Made by a program: the position numbers and the translations under genes. DNA of 64,000 bases from Zygnema cylindricum (taxonomy: Eukaryota; Streptophyta; Zygnematophyceae; Zygnematales; Zygnemataceae). Where the stretch lies: the NCBI GenBank assembly GCA_037447655.1, contig JBBHKE010002760.1, positions 13,055 to 77,054 of the forward strand, in the 5' to 3' direction. The notes beneath the pieces were generated by a model. It worked only from the letters and a program-made list of their open reading frames with translations. It was not told the DNA's origin and made no database searches. This document shows, piece after piece, positions 46,436-56,734 of the stretch. The first letter of the stretch is position 1. Each line of letters opens with the position of its first letter.

Positions 46436-47200
46436 TTATATTGTTTTTTTCTCAGTAAGTCTGATAACCCTTTTTCCCCTATCTCTCTCCATTTGGATCC
46501 CCAAAATGTATTTTGCCTCACCTAAATCCTTCATATCAAATCTACTTCTAAGATCTTTCTTTAGCTTATTGATCTTTTCCAAAGACTTACTGAGCAGAAG
46601 CAGATCATCCACATAGATTGCAATAAAAATGACACCATTCTCATCCTCAAACATATAGATAGAATGGTCAAAAGTGATCTAGATATATCCCAGACTAGTG
46701 AGAAACTCATCTAGTTTCTTATTCCACTGTCGCAGAGCATGCTTAAGTCCATATAAGGACTTTATGAGCCTGCAGACTTTGCTCTCTTCCCAGCCTTCAC
46801 AAACCCCTCTGGTTGCCGCATGAAAATTTCGTCCTCTTACTCACCATTGAGCAAGGCGATCTTAATATCCATCTGATGGATTTCCATGTCTTCTGCTGCT
46901 GCTAGACTGAGGAGAATCCTTACTGATAGGAAACAAACAACTTGAGCAAATGTCTCCTCATAATCAATCCCCTCATTTTTGGTGAACTCGTTTGCTACCA
47001 AGCGAGCGTTATATCTTTCAATGGTATTATCTGGGTTCAGTTTTAGTTTAAATACCTATTTACAGCTAATATGTTTTCTGTTTGGAGGACAATCCGCTAG
47101 CTCCCAAGTATTTGCTTCCATGATCGAAGCCATCCCATCATTTATGGCTCTAATCCAACTGTCATTTTTCTGGGCTGTTCATTGTCTCCAAGTATGACTG
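46436..47200 (-). pseudogene. Copia reverse transcriptase, fragmented
   Basis: Read leftward from about 47200, RT text appears in more than one frame. There is VFKLKLNPDNTIERYNARL near 47055-47000, DYEETFAQVV near 46970-46940, QMDIKIALLNGE near 46880-46845 and MRQPEGFVKAG near 46825-46790. The best open piece is 46654-46436 (72 codons). It begins MFEDENGVIFIAIYVDDLLL, with the catalytic YVDD at residues 14-17, and continues to KDLGEAKYILGIQMERDRGK. At least one stop and a frameshift separate the pieces, so it is inactive. Confidence 0.8.
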
Positions 47201-47281
47201 AGGCTCATCGGGATGAGATAGCTTAGTTACCCTGTGAGCAACTTGTTTCTCTTGTACTCTTTTGCTGCTCCTTCTCCCCCC

Positions 47282-47893
47282 TTAAAACTCTGACGTTGAA
47301 ATAGAGGGAAGTCTTGGGTTACTATTTATTGTCTCATTCCCTCCCCTATCTATAGAAAATGATTCCGGTTTCTCCTCTTCTATCTCCACGAAGTCCATAG
47401 GAATATATGAGGTATCTGCTAACTCTCCTGTATCTTCGATCTCCCCTGAATCTGCAATCACTATCTCACTCATGTCCTTTTCGGGAAAAATAGAATTCTC
47501 CTTACTTTCAGACTCAAACCTGATTTTTATCTTCTTGATATGTTTGAACGGGTCAATTGACTCTCCTTGATCCATGACAACTAGGTGTTTGACCAGAATG
47601 ATATCTTGCTTTGCTAAGTCATAGACTCTATATCCCTTGACATCCAAATCATATCCCTCAAAATATTCAGGTTTTCCCTTAGCATCAAGTTTCCAGTTTT
47701 CCTTATCCGTATCTAAACTGTAAACTTTGCTACCGAATACTTTAAAGTGAGAAATATCCGGTTTCTTTCCAACCCATCTCTGATAAGGTGTCATACGTTT
47801 GACTGTTGAGGTTAGGACTTTATTTTTAATGTAGTTGGCACAGTTCATGGCTTCGGCCCAAAATCTCTTTCCTATTTTCTTGTCAGCCAACAT
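47282..47893 (-). pseudogene. Copia integrase C-terminus and linker
   Basis: 203 codons: KRFWAEAMNCANYIKNKV near residues 9-26, TPYQRWVGKKPDISHFKVFG near residues 35-54, then GYDLDVKGYRVYD near residues 79-91, followed by an acidic Ser/Glu-rich linker. This is the same region as 23047-23433 and is clearly homologous to it, though diverged. The catalytic core lies in separate ORFs upstream on this strand, so the integrase reading frame is broken. Confidence 0.85.
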
Positions 47894-47992
47894 ACTGCAT
47901 ACACTATATCTTAGTGTTCGGTTTAACCTCTCAGCTACCCCATCTTGTTCCGGATTATGTGGTACGGTTTTCTGGTGCTAAACTCCCTCATC

Positions 47993-48181
47993 TCAGAAAT
48001 ATTCCTCAAACTCGTTAGAGGTATATTCTCTCCCATTATCACTCCTTATTCTCTTAATGGGGGTTCTGTGCAATTTCTCACTCCAAGCTTTAAATTCTTT
48101 AAAGTAAGTTGGTGTTTCAAACTTTGTTTTTAGGAAGTAAACTCTAAGGTACCTAGACCAATCATTTGTAATTGTCAACAT
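47993..48181 (-). pseudogene. Copia integrase catalytic core fragment
   Basis: 62 codons: ITNDWSRYLRVYFLKTK, then RIRSDNGREYTSNEFEEYF. The second catalytic aspartate is present (RSDNG). The first, normally in an F-I-D-D-Y-S context, is replaced by Asn (TITNDWSRY). The ORF ends before the glutamate that completes the DDE triad; the text continues in another frame toward 47893. Confidence 0.8.
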
Positions 48182-48243
48182 ATACCTCTTCCCTCCAACT
48201 AAGGGTACCCTTACTGGTCCCCAGATATCTGTGTGGATTAAAT

Positions 48244-48495
48244 CTAGTACCTTTCCCCTCTATATGTGGCGGCTTTAGGAAAAGGAAGTATGTGAGCCTT
48301 ACCTTGGGCACATCCACTACAGTCATCCATCATTTCATTATCACCAAATTGAATGCCTTCTACTACACCAAGCTTCTTCATTTCCCTCAACCTATCAAAG
48401 TTCACATGCCCCAACCGCTTATGCCAAATCATCAATTTTGGGACACCAACATAGTAAGCATTCTTCTTATCATTACTCAGGTTAAGCATAAACAT
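48244..48495 (-). pseudogene. Copia pre-integrase zinc-binding domain
   Basis: 83 codons with the HHCC zinc-finger arrangement of the integrase N-terminus. MIWHKRLGHVNFDRLREM supplies the two histidines and DDCSGCAQGKAH the two cysteines. Spacing between them (about 30 residues) fits the family. It lies directly downstream of the gag/protease ORF on the same strand with a short gap, from which one stop or shift is inferred. Confidence 0.85.
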
Positions 48496-48507
48496 TCTTT
48501 GGCTACC

Positions 48508-49245
48508 CTAATCTGCATTGAAGTAGACTTCATCCCTATAGTTAGCAATAAAAACTCTGTTTCTAGTGAAGGTTTCAAACTCTTTGTCATCTAACACAGA
48601 TGTATAGACAAGATTTTCACTCAGCTTGGGAATATAGAGTACATCTGAGAAAGTGAGTATAGAAGTCTCACCCTCCACTAAGACTTTAAGATCTACTGAC
48701 CCCACTAGATCTGTAATAACCACTCTCCCATCCCCATACTCTATCTCTACAGTAGGGATTTTCCTTAGCTTAATGAAGAGGTCCTTGTTACGACACAGAT
48801 GCATGGATGCACCTAAGTCAATGATCCATCCTTCCTGTGGAGCTTCCCGAATTGCTTCGAGAGCACACTTTTGTCTCTGAGGGATCTCCTTCTCCTCCAA
48901 ACTCTTGTCAAAAAGAAGCTCTCCATCCTCCTCAGATGACTCGTCCTTGATCTCTATTTTCACTTTTGTGACCACAAGTGCCTTTTTCTTCCCTCTAGAA
49001 GAACACCCTCCACGTTTCTCTTGGAGCCTTAACTCCGAAAACTTGACACAATCTACGATAAAGTGTTCTGGCTTTTTACAAAAGTGATAGAGGCCTTTTG
49101 GAGCCTTTGGTCTTCCAGGCTGAACTCTTTCTCCTTTGTATGGATTTTTTGGATCTTGTCTCCACCTATCCCCTCCGGCGGCTAGAGGTTGAACGCTCTT
49201 TCCTCCCCTCCTGATCTCAATCGTGTTCTCTTGCACAAGTATCAT
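48508..49245 (-). pseudogene. Copia gag end, zinc knuckle and protease
   Basis: 245 codons. MILVQENTIEIRRGGKSV is the gag end (compare MGIILVRESTLELCRGRD in the 30-kb element). A degenerate zinc knuckle (YHFCKKPEHFIVDC, first Cys lost) follows near residues 53-66, then a Lys/Glu-rich stretch. The aspartic protease comes next: GWIIDLGASMHLCRNKDLF near residues 137-155, then VLYIPKLSENLVYTSVL near residues 202-218. The catalytic D-S-G has become D-L-G, which should abolish activity. Six residues upstream of the ORF, on the same strand, gag text continues in a shifted frame. Confidence 0.85.
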
Positions 49246-49421
49246 GCGGACCAGTGTATTCGAATTTCATCAACTATCAATCATTTCCTGTACCCGGTAC
49301 ACTATATTCTCATACTCGTCGGGTAGCTTCATGATGAGGGTGTTAACTTTCATTTTTATTGTACCTGTCCATCTGGCACTCTCCATCTCCATATAAAAAC
49401 AAGAAAGATCATTACAGTAGT

Positions 49422-49886
49422 CTAAATCTTTCCCCCTTTGTAAGTAAAATTTCCCAACTTTTGCTTTGCCAACTGAAGCTTTTGAATTGTACCAGCTCTA
49501 TAAATCTCCACCAAACTCACCCACAAATCCTCGGCTTTGTAAACATGAAGGTGATAAGCTGTCAAGGCTTGAGTAAGGTGTCTTAGAATGAAATTTTTGT
49601 CAGCCATGTTGGTGTCTTCCCACATTTGAGTGTCGTTCTCCACGGTCTTTAAGATTGCCGCTCTGGGTGTCGTGGGAATAGGGGGAATAGGAGTAAGAAG
49701 TGTCTCTTTTTCTTTCCCCTTTTTGGACACAGTGATGTCCGCAACATCTGCCTCCTCTGTTGCAACAGATGTTGCTACAGAAATCCTTATTCCACAAAAC
49801 TCTGGTGGGGTTCCCTGAGGTGGACGTTTCACGTGTCCACTAACAATACCCCTGTATCGTTTTTCACACTGCGCCCTTGTCATCAT
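49422..49886 (-). pseudogene. Copia gag N-terminal half
   Basis: 154 codons from RYRGIVSGHVKRPPQGTPPE, which resembles KHLWGIVAGQVRCPPPGFGG of the 30-kb element, through ENDTQMWEDTNMADKNFILR and AEDLWVSLVEIYRAGTIQKL to LGNFTYKGGKI. This is the UBN2/DUF4219-type gag core. Upstream the text continues to the primer site with VPIFNGS replacing VPMFDGT. The 49246-49421 gap holds the rest of gag in other frames (compare KLPDEYENI). Confidence 0.8.
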
Positions 49887-49937
49887 GGCTTACCAATAGA
49901 TAATCCGTGATCCATTGAAGATGGGCACCTTAGAGGG

Positions 49938-49950
49938 TGGGCCTATAACC
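49938..49950 (-). promoter_or_regulatory. Primer binding site of the minus-strand copia
   Basis: Plus-strand TGGGCCTATAACC abuts the LTR start at 49951. It differs at one base from the initiator tRNA(Met) anticodon arm found in the 30-kb element. The change turns the ATG in the site into ATA, so the gag start seen in the 30-kb element is lost here. Confidence 0.8.
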
Positions 49951-50947
49951 TGCAATTTTGTGTCCTCCATTGGACTACAAAATTTAGGAAGCCTCTAGAT
50001 AGTTTTTAACTAACCCACTTCAAGCCAAAAGCACTGCTGCCCAAGAGTGCAAACTGACAATTTGACTACACTCTTGTGTAGCTTCAACTCCACTGAGTCC
50101 GTAGCAAAAAGAATCTCTGAAAAGGCCCAACTTGGGCAATAAATTATGAGGCAATAAAAATGCCAATTTGTACAAACTCTCAAAGGGAGAGGTGACTACC
50201 TACTAAAATTTACTAAGTCCTAATTCCCTCTCACAACCCCTATCTACTGAAAGTACGACCCAATCATACAACTCTGCAGTACAGAAAAGTACTACTGCCG
50301 GTGTACTTTTTGTACGGCCTATGTACAACAAGGCCATTAAGTGGACACGTGTCCACATTTTACTTGTCCGTATGTTCTTTGGAATTCTCGCGACCAAATG
50401 TCATCTCTCCACATGGCGCCAGTTCATCCCATGTCACAAAATGCCAAAGTGACCATTCCGGGATCTCGGCGATGATCTGCGCAGTTGGTTAAAAAATGGC
50501 GTTCAATTTTGACTGTCGAAACAAATGTGCGATTCATTTGTTTCGTGTGGTATGATGTTCGCACTGTATTCAACTAGTTCTATGCCTTTTCATTTGTATT
50601 TCCGTCAATCAGTTTATAGATCAGAACACAGTTTAAATATTAATCATACCCTATATACTTTAACAAACTTCTACAACAAACCGGTTAGAGATGACGGCTA
50701 CGCCTCGCTCTCCTGGTCAAGGGTTCGAGTACTGCCGGACTCAACCTATTGTTGAGAGTGACATAAGTCACTCTTTAGTCCTGCTTATTAGGCTTAGGTA
50801 GCCATGGCTTCATTTCTCTTTCTCTCTCTCTCCTTCACTGACTACAACAAGTATGGGGGATTGAGAGGAAAGGTGGAAGCAAGTTGCTTGCTCTTTAATT
50901 TTATTTTTGACCTAGAAAATATCCTATAAATCTAGTGATTTTCAACA
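49951..50947 (-). mobile_element. 997-bp 5' LTR of the minus-strand copia
   Basis: On the plus strand it runs from TGCAATTTTGTGTCCTCCA to GTGATTTTCAACA. It shares the organisation and many words of the 1210-bp LTRs at 30-34 kb: CAGCAAAAAGAATC, GTACAGAAAAGTAC, GAAACAAATG, TAGCCATGGCT, CTACAACAAGT and GACCTAGAAAAT. The two belong to one diverged family. The other LTR of this element is absent from the window. Confidence 0.8.
50679..50742 (+). promoter_or_regulatory. tRNA-like A-box/B-box in LTR
   Basis: AACCGGTTAGAG is followed 31 bases later by GGTTCGAGT. This resembles the D-arm end and T-arm of a tRNA, with spacing a few bases longer than usual. It points against the direction of the element, as in the other LTRs of this family. 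No full cloverleaf is evident, so it is not called a tRNA gene. Confidence 0.45.
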
Positions 50948-51784
50948 GTTCCACAAAAAAGGCTTAAGGAGAGGAGCCAGTTTTTAATGAGTTCATAGTG
51001 AAGATGGACAGTTTTCAAATGATGTGATTCAGTCTGAAATATATATAATGGAAGAAGAGGAAGAAGAAGAAAAACATCAGAATTTAATTGAAAGAGGAGA
51101 CGAAGAAAGGAAAAAAGAAACCCGAAAATGCCATCAATTCCAGCATCATAATTTGACGGAGGACAAAGGAACAGCAAACAAATTCAAGAAAGACACTTGA
51201 ATAACAAGGTTACTAAGCTATCACACCCAAGTGAGCCAAAGACATATCAGGAGGCAGTGAACAGTATGGAGAACAAATGATGGATCACTGCCATTAATGA
51301 GGAGTTGGCTTCCATAATGGAGGCAAACACATGGGATCTGGTGGACTGCTCGCTTGACAGAAAACTGATTGGATGTAAGTGGGCTTTCAAACTTAAACTG
51401 AATCATGACAATACCATCGAGGGATATAGGGCTTAGCTAGTGGCTAAAGGGTATACACAGAAAGAGGGTATTGATTATGAAGAGACCTTTGCTCCTCTAA
51501 TCATATTCCCATCAGTCCCAATTCTCCCAAGCTTAGCGACAGCGGAAGACATAAAGATTCACCAGATGGACATAAAAATTGCTTTTCTTAATTGAGAACT
51601 TGAAGAGGAGATCTTCATAAAGCAGCCGGAGGGATTCGTGGAAAAGGGTGACGAAAACAAGGTATGAACGCTAATAAAATCATTATTTGGGTTGAAGCAT
51701 GCTCCACGAAAATTGAACAAGAAATTGGACAAATTTTTGACCAGACTTGGATATATAAGGATTAGCTAAAATCACTCAATCTAC
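50948..51784 (+). pseudogene. Copia linker and RT N-terminal part, many stops
   Basis: This follows directly on the outer end of the minus-strand LTR, so it is the interior of an older plus-strand element. From about 51200 one frame reads as RT: TYQEAVNSMENK then TGA, WITAINEELASIMEANTWDL, KWAFKLKLNHDNTIEGYRA, a TAG, LVAKGYTQKEGIDYEETFAP, HQMDIKIAFLN, a TGA, FIKQPEGFVEKGDENKV, a TGA, LIKSLFGLKHAPRKLNKKLD, and stops near 51762. Two of the stops fit TGG to TGA changes. The frame is otherwise conserved, so decay has been mainly by substitution. Confidence 0.8.
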
Positions 51785-52819
51785 TTGTTTGAAGATGAGG
51801 AAAGTGCTATATTTATAGCAGTGTATGTTGATGATTTACTGGTTTTAAGTCAGTCACTAGAAAAGATAAGCAAGCTGAAGAAATACTTAAAAGGTCGGTT
51901 TGATATGAAAGATTTAGGAGAGGCTAAATATATCTTAGGTATTCAAATGGAGAGGGATAGGGGGAAAAGAATAATCACACTAATACAGAAAGAGGCTATA
52001 GGAAATATGTTAGAAAAAATCCAAATGGAGAAAGCCAACAGCTGCTCTACTCCAATAGAATTGAACAAAGTGAGTGAGGGGAGCTTGGAGGAAGGTATTA
52101 TGATCTTACATGATCATATGAGTGAAAAAGAGGAAACGTTCATGAGAGGCATTCCATATAGACTGGTTGTAGGCAGTCTAATCTACTTTATGAACTGCAC
52201 TAGGCCTGATATTGTAGCAGCGATAGGAATTCTGAGCAGGAGTCTACACGATCGTAGAAAGAGAGATTGGAAGGCAGCCAAAAGAGTCATGAGATATTTA
52301 GTGGGAATTCGGGATTTATGGTTGCATTTGGGTGGGGATAACACTTATATCACTACATGGAGTGATGCCAGTAATGGAGATGCGCCGATAAGAAGATGCA
52401 CTTCTGGGTATGTACTTTATGTTGGAAATGGTGCTTGGAATTGGAGCAGTAAGCAACGAAAGGTGATTGTTGAGTCCACCACGAAGGCTGTGTATATGGC
52501 CTCTTTTTCAGTAGAGAAAGAACTAATGTGGGTCAAGTCATTGTTGCAAGAGCTTTGTTTTATAGAGGTTGGAACACTGAATTTTTTTTGTGATAATCAG
52601 GGTGCAATAGCTATCGCAGAAAAGCCTAAACCTCACTTTAAGGCAAAACACATGGAAATAAGATTAAGTTTTGTAAGAGAAAAAGTGAAGAACAAAGTGA
52701 TTAGTTTAGAATATATGTTGGACGGAGAAATGGTAGCTAACATGATAACAGAGCCTGTTCCCTCTCCCAAATTAAACTTCTGTAGAGATAGATGTGGGTT
52801 GAAACTAAAAGTAGGCTAG
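51785..52819 (+). pseudogene. Copia RT C-terminus and RNase H, long open fragment
   Basis: 344 codons, the longest clear pol fragment in the window. It contains the RT active site YVDD at residues 14-17, KDLGEAKYILGIQMERDRGK near residues 43-62 and GIPYRLVVGSLIYFMNCTRP near residues 123-142. RNase H follows: ITTWSDASNGDAPIRRCTSG near residues 188-207, GAWNWSSKQRKVIVESTTKA near residues 213-232, FFCDNQGAIAIAEKPKPHFK near residues 263-282. The tail is VANMITEPVPSPKLNFCRDR. The family's STTEAEY motif is STTKAVY here, losing an acidic residue. The start ATG is internal to pol, with stop-ridden RT upstream. The stop is followed at once by a polypurine tract and LTR, so the 3' end is genuine. Confidence 0.88.
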
Positions 52820-53505
52820 AAAAAAACGGGAGTGTAAAAATTAGGAATTAATAATGTATTTTCTAGGTCTTGAAATAGAAAAGAAAAAAGGTTAGATAAC
52901 TTAATCTGTCTGACTCCTAATCTCACTCTCGAAGTCTCTAAACTTGTTGTAGTTATTGGAGACTTAGGAGAGAGATATGGAGCCATGGTTGAAAGTAGAG
53001 GGGTAAGAAGATAGGGGAGAATAAGAGTGACAAAGTCACTCTTACACAAAAACGTGAGTTTGGCAAGACTCGAACCTTTGACTGGCAAAGCTACGCGTAG
53101 CCGTCCGCTCTAACCGGTAAGTTGTAGAAGATCGTTGAAGTATATAGGGTTCGATAAGTACTTAAAGGTAATAGAGTACCATAAATCATTTAACTGGTTA
53201 TAGGGACGTAGCATAACATAGAACCAATTGTAGAATACCCTGCATAAAACAAATATACCTGATATTTGTTTGAACGGATGACATTAAAAGCATGTCAACA
53301 TCAAACAACTAATATTTGAGCCGACATCACGCAATGGCACCTTTGGCGGTTTTCGGACATAACATCACTGAATGACACATGGCAGAATCCCATTGCATTG
53401 CGGATCTGACGGAGTACACCAAAACAAGATAAGGGTCGACAGACGTCTCCTGCTAAGCAACATCGTACACTCATCATACAGAAAGTAAAATTATATCGGC
53501 TCTAT
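52820..53505 (+). mobile_element. Polypurine tract and truncated 3' LTR of plus-strand copia
   Basis: AAAAAAACGGGAG (52820-52832) precedes TGTAAAAATTAGG at 52833. The LTR carries family words such as TATTTTCTAGGTCTTGAAATA, GAGCCATGG, and further on GTACACC and CATACAGAAAGTA. It stops near 53505, where an LTR in the opposite orientation begins, so its last few hundred bases are missing. It contains an antisense tRNA-like segment at 53055-53120. Confidence 0.75.
53055..53120 (-). promoter_or_regulatory. tRNA-like A-box/B-box in LTR, best-preserved copy
   Basis: On the minus strand CCGGTTAGAGCGGACGGCTA is followed by AAGGTTCGAGTC, 30 bases after TTAGAGC. A typical tRNA has about 26 bases there. 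The D-arm and T-arm words are tRNA-like, but no convincing acceptor stem is seen. The direction is opposite to that of the LTR. Confidence 0.5.
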
Positions 53506-53511
53506 TCCCCC

Positions 53512-54496
53512 ACAGAAATTGTAGATCCAAAGAAGCTTATCTAGATAGTGCCCACTACAAGTTGATACAAACCCAAATGACTGACACCTTGACAGTGAAA
53601 ACCCCTATAAAGCTTAACCCCTGTGAAGGAAGACTTTCTTTGTGCTTTGTTTCTCCACAGAATGCAAAGTTAAAATATGAGTATTTGAACACAATACCCA
53701 ACTTTGAATTTCCCTTAGAAATACCGCCACCTTGGCATGGAAAAGCTTACATAGACTACACTCTTGTGTAGAATACACTCCTTTGAGTACGCAGCAAAAA
53801 GAATCACTAAAAATGGTCAAACTAGTGAGTTGTTATGTAATGAAAAGTTTGCGGATTTATAAAGATGTCCTCTAGGAGAGAGGCGGCTACCTACTATTTT
53901 TCTAAGTCCTAAACCTTACTCTAAATCCTCTACTATTGGAGTACGGCACCAATTAAAACAATGTATTGTACAGAAAAGTACAAATGCCGGAGTACTTTTT
54001 GTACGGACATTGTACGTCATTGCCAAAATGTTGACACTTGCGTTATTCGGATTTGTCGTCATACTCTTTGGAGATGCCGCAAGCAAATGATATATTGCAA
54101 CGTGTATCCAGAGTGGAAGCATCTGAAAACCGCCAAGGCGGCTATTCCGGAATCTGGGCTCGCACCATGGCCGTTGATCAAGGTCGGCTTTTGATACAGA
54201 CCGTTGAAACAAATGTCCGTATCATTTGTTTCGTTCGGTATATAAGGTATAACAGTTTCTATGCTCTAAGAGTCCGTTGTATCAGCTAAATGGAAATCTC
54301 TATATGTACACATCTAAGTATCTATCGTACCCTATATACCTTATCATTGGTCCTATACTATATAATAAAGCTAGCGGCTACCGGCTACTCAGATGGACGG
54401 TAGGTATCAAGATCAAATCGTGGTACCGACAGCCTTTGTGGTATAGACTATGTATTAGCCTATTCTTTGTCTCCTTGGACAGCCATGGTTCTAGCT
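53512..54496 (-). mobile_element. Truncated LTR, minus orientation
   Basis: From GTAGATCCAAAGAAGC onward the sequence follows the 30124-31333 LTR in order: ACTGACACCTTGACAGT, AGCAAAAAGAATCACT, TACGGCACCAATTAAA, GTACAGAAAAGTAC, GAAACAAATGTCC, CCGTTGTATCAGC and AGCCATGGTTCTAGC. Both ends are cut: about 30 bases are missing on the left, and on the right it stops at the start of a plus-oriented LTR. Confidence 0.8.
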
Positions 54497-55677
54497 TGTT
54501 GATATTTGTGTATTTTCTAGGTCTGTAATAGGATAGAAAAAGGCAGAGGCAGTCTGCCTCTAACTCCCCTCTCCAAGCCCCCACACTTGTTGTAGTCACT
54601 GAAGGCTGGATAGGGAGCTAGAGCCATGACTGCCTAAGCTCTCTAGAGAAGACAAGGGGTAAATTAGTAAGACTTACCAAAAGGTATTTGACGGACCGAG
54701 GAATTGATCCTAGTACCTATCGTCCGTCAACTCGCAATTAGCCGGTGACTTTATCCATTTCGACTAGAGTTGGTATTACTACGTATGGGGTTTGATAATT
54801 ATTTATATAGTTACACGTAGACTAGTTCATTTAACTGGAAATATATACGTATTGCATAGATACAGTTATGGATAGTACGGAGTACAGATTTATTTATGAA
54901 ACGGATACCGCGTATTTGGTTCGACCGCGAAACAAATACCGCGCGTCTATTTTCAACGGCTAACAATATAGCCAGATTTGATCGGACGGCCACGATAGAC
55001 ACCGCGATCGCGGGATATGTACTTTTGGCAGTTTGCGGTCATCGCCACATAGGATGACACATGGTTCGTCAACATTGGATTGCGGCGACACCGAAGATTA
55101 CGGGAACAAATAGATATATGACATGTGTTGACATTTCAGCCATATCGTACGATTGTCGTACAGAAAGTACACCGGCACTTGTACTTATCTGTACAGTACA
55201 TTGATGTGATTGGTGCCGTACGTCGGTAGATAGGGTCTTAGAGTGAGAATAGGACTTAGAATATTTTGTGTAGCTAGTCGCCTCTCCCAGAGAGCATCTT
55301 GTATAAATGGCAAACTTTGGTCAGCCATAACTATCAATTTACTTGACCATTTTCAGTGATTCTTTTTGCTGCAGACTCACGGGAGTCCAAGCTACACAAG
55401 GGTGTAGTCGGTCAGTGTTTTTGTCTGCCAGGGTGGCTGAATTTCTGAAGGAAAGTCAAAGTGGGTGAATGTGTCCAAATCGCTTATTCAAACTTTGCAT
55501 TCTGTGGTGGAACTGAGCACACAGAAAGTGTTATTTCACAGGGGTGAATATATATTGGGGTTCTAACTGTCAAGGGGTCAGTCATTTGGGTTTATATCAA
55601 CTTGGAGTCGGCACTATCTAGATTAGCTTCTTTTGGATATGCTTACTCTGAGGGCCAATGGAGGTCTCAGAGTTTCA
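54497..55677 (+). mobile_element. Full-length LTR, plus orientation (solo)
   Basis: 1181 bp from TGTTGATATTTGTGTATTT to CTCAGAGTTTCA, the same termini as the 30-34 kb LTRs in reverse orientation. No primer binding site or polypurine tract is adjacent, so it is a solo LTR. Flanks TAGCT and CTGTT do not form a target duplication. Together with 53512-54496 it makes a head-to-head LTR pair, probably by rearrangement rather than simple insertion. Confidence 0.85.
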
Positions 55678-55957
55678 CTGTTGGACCTTCACGGTCAACC
55701 GAGACAAATCTCAAAATATCCTTTTACAACAATACCGTTCTATCTACATTCCGCGGCGTTGCTATACCGTTAAGACGCGTTGCTTTGTTGCGCTGCTATG
55801 CTGCTACGCTACTAAGTAGCTACGCCGTTAAGTTGCTACACTGCTATGTTGCGTTGGTCTGGAATCGCAGCTGCGCTGCTCTGACACCGCAACTATAGCA
55901 GCCTTCTTGCTAGCTACCAAGTACCCAATCTTGTAACCCTGTTACAGGCAGCTATGA
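55678..55957. other. GCTGCTAYGCTGC-rich spacer
   Basis: No gene. Between about 55745 and 55880 short words GCTGCTATG, GCTGCTACGC, GTTGCTAC and GCGTTG recur without a fixed period. They recall the GCAGCGTAGCAGC words inside the LTR at 44860-46164, so this may be a scrap of that LTR family. Confidence 0.35.
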
Positions 55958-56640
55958 AAAGATATGGCTGCGGTGCACAATATGGCTGCCAACCAACGAT
56001 ATGGCTGCATCCCAACGCTATGGTTGCTACCCAACGATATGGCTGCCATGCAACAATGTGACTAACTGACAGCCACGCCACGATATGGCTGCTATAACAC
56101 GAATTAGATTTAATGGCACGATATTGTTGATTTGCCACGATATTGTCGCCATTCTACGATATGGCTGCCATGCCCCGATATACCTACCATGCTACGACAT
56201 ATCTGCCATGGCACGATATATTTGCCATGCCCCAATATATCTGCTATGGCACTATATATCTGCCATGCCATGATAAATCTGCCATGACACGATATATCTG
56301 CCATGCCCCGATATATCTGCCATGCCGCGATATACCTGCCATGGCACGATATATATGCCATGACACAATATACCTGCCATGCCCCCATATATCTGCCATG
56401 CCGCGACATATCTGTCATGGCACAATATATCTGCCATGCACCGATGTATCTGCCATGCACCGATACATCTGCCATGACCCGATATATCTGCCATGGCACG
56501 ATATATATGCCATGCCCCAATATATCTGCGATGGCGGGATATATCTGTCATGTCACGATATATTTGCCATTCCACGATATAGCGCATTCTACGATATATC
56601 TGCCATGGCCCGATATATAGCGCCATTCCGCGATATATCG
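55958..56640. repeat. 19-bp tandem repeat array
   Basis: The core unit CGATATATCTGCCATGGCA recurs about 27 times at 56130-56640 with a 19-base period. It is preceded by a variant stretch (55958-56100) with CGATATGGCTGCCAWCCAA. Units contain the palindrome TGCCATGGCA when the variable base permits. As 19 is not a multiple of three, ORFs open in several frames on both strands with 19-residue peptide repeats; these are by-products of the array. Confidence 0.9.
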
Positions 56641-56734
56641 TTTGGACATAATTGTCCAAATTGTCAAAAAAGCGTTTTTTGTGGATGGCCCTGCTAAGCA
56701 ACTTGCGGAGCCGTTGAATACTGTTGACAAACCA

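Noticed and set aside
46979-48594. Plus-strand ORFs across the minus-strand copia
   Set aside because: They are shadows of integrase, RT and gag reading frames on the other strand.
50679-53120. Functional tRNA genes
   Set aside because: A-box and B-box words are present, but no acceptor stem, anticodon stem pairing or proper spacing was found. They lie at a conserved place inside LTRs.
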